In this document: positions 6,896 through 13,912 of the stretch, one piece after another | Layout: each line of letters begins with the position of its first letter | Numbering within the stretch: the first letter of the stretch is position 1 | Assembly (NCBI GenBank): GCA_910583965.1 | Contig: CAJUAE010000068.1 | Coordinates: 1-18,886 of the forward strand | DNA length: 18,886 nucleotides | Direction: 5' to 3' | Source: an uncultured Lachnospiraceae bacterium | GTDB lineage: Bacteria; Bacillota; Clostridia; Lachnospirales; Lachnospiraceae | Notes under the pieces: model-generated | The model's input: the letters and a program-made list of their open reading frames with translations, nothing else | Databases searched by the model: none | Told to the model about the DNA's origin: nothing | Position numbers and translations under genes: made by a program

Positions 6896-7657
6896 ATGAA
6901 CAATATATTGATAATTGAAGCAGACTTCAAACTGGCGGAGCGGATAGGATGGGCAATGAGAGAGGCTGAGACACATGTCTACACTTGTAGTACCTTTGCA
7001 TCGGCTGTTGCCCTGCTAAAAAGAGAGGTGTTCCAGTTAATAATAATTGAGACAAAGTTGCCGGATGGAGATGGGAATGAACTGATTGACGAGTTGAATA
7101 ATGGTTTCTATGAATCTAAAAATCCTGCAATTATACTTGTTGTGCCCTATGGGGAAAGGTTGAATGTGCAAAAGTTTAAAGAACTATGTATCTCAGATTA
7201 TATTACGAAACCGTTTAATACAGCAGTGCTTAAGGCAAAAGTCTGGACACAGTTTAAAAGCAGAAAAAAGGGTATTGGATATTATGCAATCAGTAGATTC
7301 GAAGCAATTGGTGCTGGATCTAAGAGAAGTATTATTGGAGAACACCTTGTTGTTATAGATAACTATCAGTTTAATTTTGATGTGGAAGAATATCGTATTG
7401 CGGGCAAAAGGGTACGATTGAATCAGCTGGAGCAATGTTTGCTGCGCAATTTGGTGGAAAATAAGGGGATTGTGCTTAAGAAAAAAGCACTTGTGGAGAA
7501 ATTATGCTCTGAATGCAGAATCTTTATTGATGAGAAGATGCTGGCGGAGACAGTTCATATGCTTTGTAATAAGTTGGATGCGCACAATTATATTAAAATA
7601 GTGTATGGTATCGGTTATTTGTGGACTTTAGTGGAGGACAAAAATAAGAGCAGCTAA
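6896..7657 (+). CDS. OmpR-family response regulator with Glu at the phospho-acceptor site
   Basis: The 253 residues hold a receiver (about 1-120) and an OmpR/PhoB winged-helix DNA-binding domain (about 150-247, with RVRLNQLEQCLLRNLVENKGIVLKKKALVEKL and KIVYGIGYLW). In the receiver the acceptor motif reads LIIIETKLPDGDG, so Glu52 replaces the usual Asp. The codon is GAG at 7049-7051. The conserved Lys105 (YITKPF) is kept, the acidic pocket reads EAD (8-10) instead of D-D-D, and the switch Thr/Ser after the fourth strand is replaced by Val (ILVVPYG). It is probably permanently active or controlled by other contacts. It lies 96 bases upstream of a hybrid kinase. The ribosome binding site is weak (AAAAGG, 13 bases before the ATG). 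Confidence 0.9.
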   Translation: MNNILIIEADFKLAERIGWAMREAETHVYTCSTFASAVALLKREVFQLIIIETKLPDGDGNELIDELNNGFYESKNPAIILVVPYGERLNVQKFKELCISDYITKPFNTAVLKAKVWTQFKSRKKGIGYYAISRFEAIGAGSKRSIIGEHLVVIDNYQFNFDVEEYRIAGKRVRLNQLEQCLLRNLVENKGIVLKKKALVEKLCSECRIFIDEKMLAETVHMLCNKLDAHNYIKIVYGIGYLWTLVEDKNKSS

Positions 7658-7753
7658 GGAACCGCTAGGAAATAATTTGTGCTTATAAAAAAGAACAAAT
7701 GTTTGATTGTAAAGAAGAAAATCACAGACCGGTGAGGAGAAAGGAAAGAACAT

Positions 7754-10150
7754 ATGTGGAAACGACTCAGGAAGATGGATATCGATTTTATTGTGAAGAT
7801 GTTTTACAGTGTTGTTCTAATTATTGCATTTGTTATTACAATAATGATCTGTGTCAATTCGCCAGTCCAGCGTCATTTTAAAAATATGGGAAAAAATGAC
7901 GTGTGGTTTGGCGATGAATGGTATTATACAGGCACTTCCCAAACTATAACAACACGCGCAAAGCGTTACTTACAAGTTCAAATAGAAGAAGGAGGTGTAT
8001 CGATATCAAAGACGCTCGATTTTACTCCATCGCCAGAGGAATATCTCTGTTTTAGAGCAAGAGCACTTGACACTACAGTATATGTGAATGATACTTTGTG
8101 GTATCAACATTCTTATCAACAGAAATATCGCTCGCATGGTAAAAGAATGTACATGTTTCACCAGGTACAAACGAAGGGGTTTGAAAAGGGAGATGTTATC
8201 ACGCTTGTGCTGGAAAATATGGCGGACGAGGGTTCTGCTACAATACAGTTCTTGGCAGTTGGAGACCGATATGCGTTGATCCGCTATATCATGGAAAAAT
8301 CTTATCGCAGTCTTGGTGTGTGTATGGTGATTGGACTAGTTATTTTGTTAAGTCTGATTGCAAGCCGTTCTGCAATATTGGTAGACAAAACGCGCGATGT
8401 CCATTCCTTGGGATGGCTTATCTGTTTTTTGGCACTTTCTGTCATATATCTTGCGACGGATTGTGGGTGTATGGAAATCTTTATTGAGCGAACTTCCATT
8501 GTGAGTTGGTTCAACAGTCTCTCGCTAATTATGTTGCCAATTCCCCTAATGCTATTTACACAGTGCGCGTTTTTCCCAGGGCAGAGGCGATATGATATAC
8601 TGGTTTTAATTAACTTTATTATTGTGATAGTGAGTATTACAGCATTTGCAATCTTTGCGTATAGCATGTCAAGTTTTTATTCGATTATACATATTCTAAT
8701 CGCACTGGATATAGGGACGTGTATCTTGAGCTTTCTTCAGGAAAAGCTGATGCCTGCTGTCGAGGCATTTCTTGGCTATGGCGCAGTGATTTGCAGCGCA
8801 GTTGTAAGTATTTTCTTTTATTGGAATAATGCAGTTTATCCATGTTCGGTTGCTTTTGGATATGGTGCATTTGTTTTTGGCGTATGTATGTTAGTTTGGG
8901 TTGTACGCAGTCGCAATGAGATTAATCGAATGCGAGCGGAAGCAAATCATGTCATTATGGAAAGAGATAAGATTGCAGCGGAGGAGGCAAATGAGCAAAA
9001 GAGCCGTTTTCTGTCACATATGTCTCATGAGATTCGCACACCGCTCAATGCAATTCTTGGATCAAATGAGCTGATTTTGCACGAGACAAAAGATACCAAC
9101 ATTCGCAAACATGCAGTGGATATACAAAGTGCAGGAAGAACCCTGTTGGCACTAATCAATGATGTTCTTGATTTTTCCAAGATAGAAACTGGAAAAATAG
9201 ATATTATAAAATCAGACTACAGGCTTTCTTCAGTGCTCAGTGATGTTGTAGCGATAATAAAGGATAGAGTGATAAAGGCTGGTTTGGAGTTGCGTCTTGA
9301 TATAGACCGAACGATTCCAGATTTGCTTTATGGTGATGAAGTGCGCATTAAGCAAGTCATTCTAAACTTGATGACAAATGCTGTGAAGTATACAGAAAAG
9401 GGATGGGTGGAACTTTGTGTAAGAAAACAGGAACTTTCTACTTACCTTGACGAGGAAAATATCTTGCTTGACATTCGAGTTTCAGACAGCGGTGTAGGAA
9501 TCCGTAAGGAGGAGATTCCAAAGCTTTTTGTAGAGTTTGAGCGACTTGATTTGTTGAAGAACAGAAGTGTGGAAGGAACTGGGTTGGGGCTTAATATCAC
9601 ATCTCGGCTTGTGGAATTGATGGAGGGCAAATTGAATGTGGAGAGCGAGTATGGAAAAGGGTCTAGCTTCTGTGTGTTAATTCCGCAGCATGTTCTTTCC
9701 AATGTTCCTATTGGAGACTATAAGAATCAGTTTCAAACGCAGAGTGACGAGGAAGAAAGTCTCGAAACAATGTGCTTTCCTGGAAAAAAGGTTTATGTGA
9801 TAGATGATAATGAGATGAACCTTGAAGTGATTGCATCGATTTTGGAAATGCTTGAGATTGAGGTTGACCGCGCAGATGGAGGTGTGGTAGCAGCTGCACA
9901 TCTCGACCAAGAAAAGTACGATTTAATTTTGACAGATGACATGATGCCAGAAATGAGTGGTACGGATTTGATGCAGTACTTGCACAGTAATCCAGAAAGT
10001 GTTAGTCATAGTACCCCAATTGTTGTTTTGACAGCGAATGCGGTTACAGGCGCGCGGGAAGAATACATTAAGAAAGGCTTTGATGATTTTATGACCAAGC
10101 CAATTGATATTGATGTGTTGCAGAAAATACTAATGAAATACTTAAAATAG
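7754..10150 (+). CDS. Hybrid sensor histidine kinase with 7TM-type sensor and C-terminal receiver
   Basis: The 798-residue membrane kinase has one N-terminal helix (17-34), an outside domain of about 150 residues (35-185), several further helices (187-385, like 7TMR-DISM sensors), a HisKA domain with His425 (SHMSHEIRTPLNAILG), and an HATPase_c domain with N-box QVILNLMTNAVKYTE, DSGVGI and GTGLGLNI. The C-terminal receiver (about 677-797) has Asp728 (LILTDDMMPEMSG) and a KP motif (FMTKPID). The outside domain carries ALDTTVYVNDTLWY and later KGDVITLVLEN, a pattern seen in jelly-roll sugar-binding modules, so a carbohydrate ligand is possible. No HPt domain is present, so relay needs a separate HPt, or the receiver acts in feedback. 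AGGAGAAAGGA precedes the ATG. Confidence 0.94.
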   Translation: MWKRLRKMDIDFIVKMFYSVVLIIAFVITIMICVNSPVQRHFKNMGKNDVWFGDEWYYTGTSQTITTRAKRYLQVQIEEGGVSISKTLDFTPSPEEYLCFRARALDTTVYVNDTLWYQHSYQQKYRSHGKRMYMFHQVQTKGFEKGDVITLVLENMADEGSATIQFLAVGDRYALIRYIMEKSYRSLGVCMVIGLVILLSLIASRSAILVDKTRDVHSLGWLICFLALSVIYLATDCGCMEIFIERTSIVSWFNSLSLIMLPIPLMLFTQCAFFPGQRRYDILVLINFIIVIVSITAFAIFAYSMSSFYSIIHILIALDIGTCILSFLQEKLMPAVEAFLGYGAVICSAVVSIFFYWNNAVYPCSVAFGYGAFVFGVCMLVWVVRSRNEINRMRAEANHVIMERDKIAAEEANEQKSRFLSHMSHEIRTPLNAILGSNELILHETKDTNIRKHAVDIQSAGRTLLALINDVLDFSKIETGKIDIIKSDYRLSSVLSDVVAIIKDRVIKAGLELRLDIDRTIPDLLYGDEVRIKQVILNLMTNAVKYTEKGWVELCVRKQELSTYLDEENILLDIRVSDSGVGIRKEEIPKLFVEFERLDLLKNRSVEGTGLGLNITSRLVELMEGKLNVESEYGKGSSFCVLIPQHVLSNVPIGDYKNQFQTQSDEEESLETMCFPGKKVYVIDDNEMNLEVIASILEMLEIEVDRADGGVVAAAHLDQEKYDLILTDDMMPEMSGTDLMQYLHSNPESVSHSTPIVVLTANAVTGAREEYIKKGFDDFMTKPIDIDVLQKILMKYLK

Positions 10151-10165
10151 GCCTGTTTTTCGTGA

Positions 10166-10187
10166 AAAAGACGGTTTTTGGTCTTTT
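10166..10187 (+). terminator. Likely terminator of the two-component operon
   Basis: AAAAGAC and GTCTTTT form a 7-bp stem with an 8-base loop, 16 bases after the kinase stop. The T-rich side of the stem and a later T-run (10195-10200) fit intrinsic termination, but the stem is weak. Confidence 0.45.
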
Positions 10188-10211
10188 GAGAAACTTTTTT
10201 CAGAAAAAATA

Positions 10212-10240
10212 TTGACTTTTCTTAAAAAAAAATAGACAAT
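10212..10240 (+). promoter_or_regulatory. Promoter for the HPr-like gene
   Basis: TTGACT (10212-10217) and GACAAT (10235-10240) are 17 bases apart in A/T-rich DNA, 136 bases before the chosen GTG start. The -10 is imperfect. No CcpA cre box was found next to it. Confidence 0.45.
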
Positions 10241-10376
10241 AATACCATACAAATTTTAAGCAATTATTACATTAATCAAATATTACATTAATATAAAAAA
10301 TAAGATTGCTTTGCAAGAGTTTTCATATGTAAATGGCTTTATGAGTCTATGTGTAGATGTAACGGAGGGAACTGGT

Positions 10377-10631
10377 GTGTTAAAAAGAGAAGTAAGGGTA
10401 AAGGAAATTGAGAAAAGATATGATCATCCGCTGGCCGAGATTGTCCAGATTGCTAGCCAATACAAGAGCGAAATTCTGCTAGAGTATGACAAGTACAAAA
10501 TCAATGCAAAAAGTATTATGGGAATTATTGCATTTAACCCTTCTGAGGGAATGAATGTGACAATCGCCGCAAAGGGGTCTGATGAGGGCGAGGCGGTTGA
10601 AGCGCTGGAAAAATTTTTTATCTGTCAATAG
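10377..10631 (+). CDS. HPr-fold protein lacking the catalytic His15 (Crh-like)
   Basis: With the GTG start at 10377 (GGAGGG at 10364-10369, 7-base gap) the product has 84 residues and aligns without gaps to B. subtilis HPr. Position 15 is Tyr instead of the catalytic His, 16-18 read DHP against ARP, and Gln24 is kept. The regulatory site NAKSIMG places Ser46 exactly where HPr kinase/phosphorylase acts. HPr normally passes phosphate from EI to EIIA through His15, so this protein should not work in sugar phosphotransfer. Bacillus Crh likewise lacks His15 (Gln there), keeps Ser46 and acts as a CcpA corepressor. His17 is a possible but untested alternative phosphosite. The frame is open back to a TTG at 10311, but that lacks a ribosome binding site. 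It appears monocistronic. Confidence 0.88.
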   Translation: MLKREVRVKEIEKRYDHPLAEIVQIASQYKSEILLEYDKYKINAKSIMGIIAFNPSEGMNVTIAAKGSDEGEAVEALEKFFICQ

Positions 10632-10638
10632 CGTTTGT

Positions 10639-10675
10639 AGAGCACAGGCTTTCTTAAGGAGTCTGTGTTCTTTTT
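10639..10675 (+). terminator. Rho-independent terminator after the HPr-like gene
   Basis: AGAGCACAG (10639-10647) pairs with CTGTGTTCT (10663-10671) with one G-U pair. The inner bases can extend the stem, and TTTTT follows at 10671-10675. Confidence 0.8.
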
Positions 10676-10683
10676 ATGCACAT

Positions 10684-10842
10684 GGGCACCCAAAGGAAAT
10701 ATATCAGCGTAGGCTGACGGGTGCCCGGCGCGCGTAGGGGAAGATGAATCTTTTCTATTCGATTGTATGACTGGATTACAATACTTGTTGCATATGCTGG
10801 ATTTGACCTCATGCAGCAAGTACATAGTGAAAAGTAACAAAT
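10684..10842. repeat. Palindromic intergenic element, inverted copy B, with a GGGCACCC hairpin
   Basis: GGGCACCC (10684-10691) and GGGTGCCC (10719-10726) form a hairpin around an inner TCAGC/GCTGA stem. Farther right, TACTTGTTGCAT (10782-10793) pairs with ATGCAGCAAGTA (10811-10822). GTGAAAAGTAACA at 10827-10839 is the complement of TGTTACTTTTCAC in copy A (6510), and the CTTGCTGCATG and ATCCAGC blocks also match A in reverse orientation. The two are therefore diverged members of one dispersed family. No gene fits here. Confidence 0.65.
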
Positions 10843-10877
10843 TGGTATAAGCTACAAAATAATATTTTCAGAATAAA

Positions 10878-10906
10878 TATACAATTTTATAAAAATGTGC
10901 TATACT
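10878..10906 (+). promoter_or_regulatory. Promoter upstream of the GNAT gene
   Basis: TATACA (10878-10883) and TATACT (10901-10906) are 17 bases apart, with TG one base before the -10 (extended -10). A second -10-like TATAAT follows at 10909-10914. The start of the GNAT gene is about 85 bases downstream. Confidence 0.5.
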
Positions 10907-10998
10907 GTTATAATGAGTATTAGGTTTCTAGTGCATTATTGTGTTGGTTAGGAATTGTACAAAAAGGATTCTGCAAAAGTTAGAAGGTGATTGAAAAA

Positions 10999-11529
10999 TT
11001 GGATATTAGGAGGAGATTTAACAGAGGCATTATCAAGCCAGTAAGAATTGCCTTCAGACCGGCATATCGCAGTGAATGGGATGATGCCATGGCACTTGCA
11101 TGGCGGACTTTCATGCAGTTTGAAGCATGTGATTACACGCCGGAAGGTATCGAAAGTTTTCAAGATTTTATCACAGACACGGTGCTTTACAGAATGTTTA
11201 TTATGGGGGTATATCAACTTTTCGGGGCGTATGATAACAATCACATGGTTGGGATGATCAGCCTGCGGGACGAGACACACATATCATTGCTTTTTGTAGA
11301 TAGGAAATATCACAAAATGGGAATTGGCAGGGGATTGATTGAATATGTAAGTCGTTATGTCATGACAGAGGAAGGACGCGACTGCATCACAGTCAATGCA
11401 GCGCCTTATGCGACTGGTTTTTATCATCGCATGGGATTTGTGGATACCAACACAGAGCAGGCAAAGGATGGCATTCGGTATACGCCAATGCAGAGAAGAT
11501 TGATTTATGAATCAGTAAGAAACTGTTGA
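10999..11529 (+). CDS. GNAT-family N-acetyltransferase
   Basis: This is a predicted cytoplasmic acetyl-CoA-dependent acetyltransferase of 176 residues, substrate unknown. The fold markers are the N-terminal helix region (FRPAYRSEWDDAMALAWRTFMQFEA), a central strand (VGMISLRDETHISLLFVDRKYH), the acetyl-CoA loop KMGIGRGLIEYV, and the C-terminal NAAPYATGFYHRMGF. The start is uncertain: TTG at 10999 lies 8 bases after AGAAGGTGA, while the in-frame GTG at 10987 overlaps that site and no ATG precedes the fold. A strong AGGAGGA (11008-11014) lies inside the frame with no in-frame start at proper spacing. It may share a transcript with the HD gene 52 bases on. Confidence 0.85.
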   Translation: MDIRRRFNRGIIKPVRIAFRPAYRSEWDDAMALAWRTFMQFEACDYTPEGIESFQDFITDTVLYRMFIMGVYQLFGAYDNNHMVGMISLRDETHISLLFVDRKYHKMGIGRGLIEYVSRYVMTEEGRDCITVNAAPYATGFYHRMGFVDTNTEQAKDGIRYTPMQRRLIYESVRNC

Positions 11530-11581
11530 CAAATGACGCGTTATATGCAGTTTCTAAACAAAAAAGCAAGGGGTGAAGAAA

Positions 11582-12835
11582 ATGGCAGTAGAATATATAA
11601 CGAGCAGAAATATGGTAGATTTGATTTATGAGACGCTGAGGTTGATGAATAAACCTATGGCGCATCACTGTATGCGGGTGAGCTATATTATGGCCAAGAT
11701 GCTAGAAACCTATGGAACTTATGAAAAATATGAGATTGCCGACCTTATGGTATTAGCACTTCTACATGATATTGGAGCATACAAAACAGATGATGTGCGC
11801 AAGCAGTTGACTTTTGAGGCAAAAAATCCAATACCACATTCTGTGTATGGCTATCTTTTCTTAAAGTATCTCTCACCATTAGATGAACAATCAAAAATGG
11901 TGCTCTATCACCATACAGATTACAGTAAGACAAAGGATATGGATTATCGTTTCCGCTTTGAATTGGAAGTTTTAAAGGTCGCAGAGATTGCCGATGTTTG
12001 GCATCGTTCTTTTGGAGAAAAATTTGACTGTAAAATGATTCATAAGTATGCAGGAACAAAGTATGATCCAGAAGTATGTTCATTGTTGGATGATACAGTG
12101 GCACAATTTGATATTTTTACGAAATTAGCGGATCATACATATAGGGAATCATACAGTGAGAGTCTTGAATATGTGCTCTTATCCGATGATGAAAAAGAAA
12201 AATATTTGAAGATGCTTATGTATTGTACAGGATTGAAAGACGAGCAAGCAGTGTCGGAGACAATTGCGACAGTGTATGTTTGCCGTGAACTTGGAAGAAA
12301 ATTAAAGTTGAGTGAACTGGACAAAAACGAAGTATATTACGCTGCGCTATTGCATGATATTGGTATGCTCGCAATCCCTATAGAATTATTGAATGCGCCA
12401 CGTGCCTTTAGTGACGCAGAGAAAAACCTGATCAAAACACATGTAGAAATTATGGAAAAGACGCTTGAGAAAAAGTTGTCGAAGGAGATTATCAAGGTTG
12501 CAGCCGCGCATCATGAGCGATTTGATGGAAATGGCTATCCTAGAGGATTGAAGGCAAGCGGAATGGGACACAAGGAAGCAATTCTGCAAATTTCAGAACA
12601 GGTGGTGAACTCTATGGAATCAAAGCCTTACAGAGAAGCGTATACCAAGGAGGAAATTGTCAACGATCTCAACAATGGTATTATTTCTGGAAAATATGAG
12701 GCGATTGTGGCAGACACCTTCTTGAAACACTATGACGAAATAATGGATAAGGCGAAAGAGAAAGCAGACCTGGCGCTTGTCACGCATCAGAAGCTATTGC
12801 GCAATTACAAGCAGGTATACACCAGCCTTGTCTAA
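11582..12835 (+). CDS. Tandem HD-domain protein, HD-GYP-like phosphohydrolase
   Basis: The 417 residues hold two HD modules. The first (about 25-145) shows a full metal-ligand series: His29, His62-Asp63 (LLHDIGAYKTD), His86, His110-His111 and Asp138. The second (about 220-350) shows His258-Asp259 (LLHDIGMLAIP), His287, His310-His311 and the c-di-GMP-type signature HHERFDGNGYP (310-320). It lacks a His at the expected first position, has Met for the Lys after HDIG, and reads SEQVVNSM where an ADxxDAL motif is usual. The HD-GYP half may thus be inactive or bind without cleaving, while the first half looks catalytic. The family cleaves cyclic dinucleotides or related nucleotides. AAGGGG is 8 bases before the ATG; an in-frame GTG at 11573 overlaps it. 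Confidence 0.88.
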   Translation: MAVEYITSRNMVDLIYETLRLMNKPMAHHCMRVSYIMAKMLETYGTYEKYEIADLMVLALLHDIGAYKTDDVRKQLTFEAKNPIPHSVYGYLFLKYLSPLDEQSKMVLYHHTDYSKTKDMDYRFRFELEVLKVAEIADVWHRSFGEKFDCKMIHKYAGTKYDPEVCSLLDDTVAQFDIFTKLADHTYRESYSESLEYVLLSDDEKEKYLKMLMYCTGLKDEQAVSETIATVYVCRELGRKLKLSELDKNEVYYAALLHDIGMLAIPIELLNAPRAFSDAEKNLIKTHVEIMEKTLEKKLSKEIIKVAAAHHERFDGNGYPRGLKASGMGHKEAILQISEQVVNSMESKPYREAYTKEEIVNDLNNGIISGKYEAIVADTFLKHYDEIMDKAKEKADLALVTHQKLLRNYKQVYTSLV

Positions 12836-12859
12836 GACTGAGAGGAGATTTTTAATAAA

Positions 12860-13636
12860 ATGTTTAAATTAGACAGCCCGTTAATGAACTTTCTAAGCAA
12901 GATTGCGGATATCATGATACTAAATGTATTATTTCTGATTTTTAGTATTCCGTTCTTCACGATTGGAGCTGCTTTTTCCGCCGCATATTATATGGGATTT
13001 AAGATGGTAAAAAACGAAGAAACTTACATTGTGCGGGGGTTCTGGAAGGGATTTAAAGAGAATTTTAAGCAGGGAACGATAATATGGTTGCTTCTTGTTG
13101 TCGTTTTGGGGATTCTGACAATAGATTTTCGTATTATTTTGTATTCTGGGATTGAATTTGCGCAGTGGATTCGGATTGCTATGTTTGTAGTTACCTTTAT
13201 TATTTTGTTGGGAGTTATGTTTATGTTTCCGCTTCAAGCGCGATTTGTCAATCCGGTCAAGAATACAATTAAAAATGCATTTTTGATGGCGATTTCACAT
13301 TTTCCAACAACTGTTTTGCTGATTGCTATTTATGCGGTTCCTGTGATAGTCCTTTATTTTATACCCCAGAGTTTGCCGATTCTTATATTGTTGGCATTTG
13401 GAATGGTGATTTATTTAAAATCTATTTTGCTCCTGCGTGTGTTCAAAAGATATGAGGATGCATTGGTTGATATCAGCGGTAAGAATGCGGAGCAGGACGA
13501 TGGCATATTTGCCGAAAGTGACCGCATGGAACGGGAACAACAGGGAATTGTTGAACAAAATGCAAAGCCTAAAAAAGAGTATCGAAATGGAAAATTCGTC
13601 GAAATGCCGGAAAATAATGGGAGTTTAGAGGAGTAG
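12860..13636 (+). CDS. DUF624 (YesL-type) membrane protein
   Basis: The 258-residue integral membrane protein begins with the DUF624 pattern MFKLDSPLMNFLSKIADIMILNVLFLIFSIPFFTIGAA, followed by GFKMVKNEETYIVRGFWKGFKENFKQG. Five or so hydrophobic segments span about 16-220 and the tail is charged (about 221-258). B. subtilis YesL lies in a pectin-utilisation cluster, and members often accompany sugar ABC transporters. Here the shared sugar ATPase is the next gene, which fits, although a 276-base gap with its own control signals separates them. The molecular function is unknown. AGGAGA lies 11 bases before the ATG, and the gene probably continues the transcript of the HD gene (24-base gap). Confidence 0.88.
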   Translation: MFKLDSPLMNFLSKIADIMILNVLFLIFSIPFFTIGAAFSAAYYMGFKMVKNEETYIVRGFWKGFKENFKQGTIIWLLLVVVLGILTIDFRIILYSGIEFAQWIRIAMFVVTFIILLGVMFMFPLQARFVNPVKNTIKNAFLMAISHFPTTVLLIAIYAVPVIVLYFIPQSLPILILLAFGMVIYLKSILLLRVFKRYEDALVDISGKNAEQDDGIFAESDRMEREQQGIVEQNAKPKKEYRNGKFVEMPENNGSLEE

Positions 13637-13657
13637 CATAAAAAAGGTAAAATGGGA

Positions 13658-13705
13658 TTGTCTAATTTGTATAGAATTGTGCAAAAAAATTAGACAAATT
13701 GTCTA
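13658..13705. promoter_or_regulatory. Mutually exclusive inverted repeats (TTGTCTA/TAGACAA)
   Basis: TTGTCTAATTT (13658-13668) is complementary to AAATTAGACAA (13687-13697). The second arm's TAGACAA (13691-13697) can instead pair with TTGTCTA at 13699-13705. Three copies of one 7-mer therefore offer two alternative structures or a set of operator half-sites. There is no T-run. Confidence 0.45.
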
Positions 13706-13812
13706 TGGGATATGGGAAAACTTGGATTGTGATAGAACTGATAAGCAATTGTAACATAAGCGTTAAAAAATCTTTGTGGATTTGTTGCATAGTAATTTAA
13801 GTAATTTTATTT

Positions 13813-13875
13813 TATACTTAAACCATGTAAAAAATAACTTGTTGAAAGAATGTACGGGTGCACGATACTTTCAAC
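13813..13875 (+). promoter_or_regulatory. Probable -10 box and leader hairpin of the msmK-type gene
   Basis: TATACT at 13813-13818 is a good -10, but I see no convincing -35. Downstream, GTTGAAAG (13841-13848) and CTTTCAAC (13868-13875) form an 8-bp stem in the presumed leader, 37 bases before the ATG. A weak cre-like CATAAGCGTTAAAA lies upstream at 13755-13768 and misses several consensus bases. Confidence 0.4.
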
Positions 13876-13912
13876 GAAACAAAATAATCATTTTTTCGGG
13901 AGGCATTTTAAT

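Noticed and set aside
8302..8667. Minus-strand ORF inside the kinase gene
   Set aside because: It is a shadow of the membrane-spanning region of the kinase, with no own start signal.
10311..10376. Longer start of the HPr-like protein
   Set aside because: The TTG at 10311 has no ribosome binding site. The GTG at 10377 has GGAGGG at 7 bases and gives exact HPr numbering at residues 15, 24 and 46.
13755..13768. CcpA cre box upstream of the msmK-type gene
   Set aside because: Only the AAGCGTT core fits. The outer TG and CA of the consensus are missing, so it is too weak to claim.
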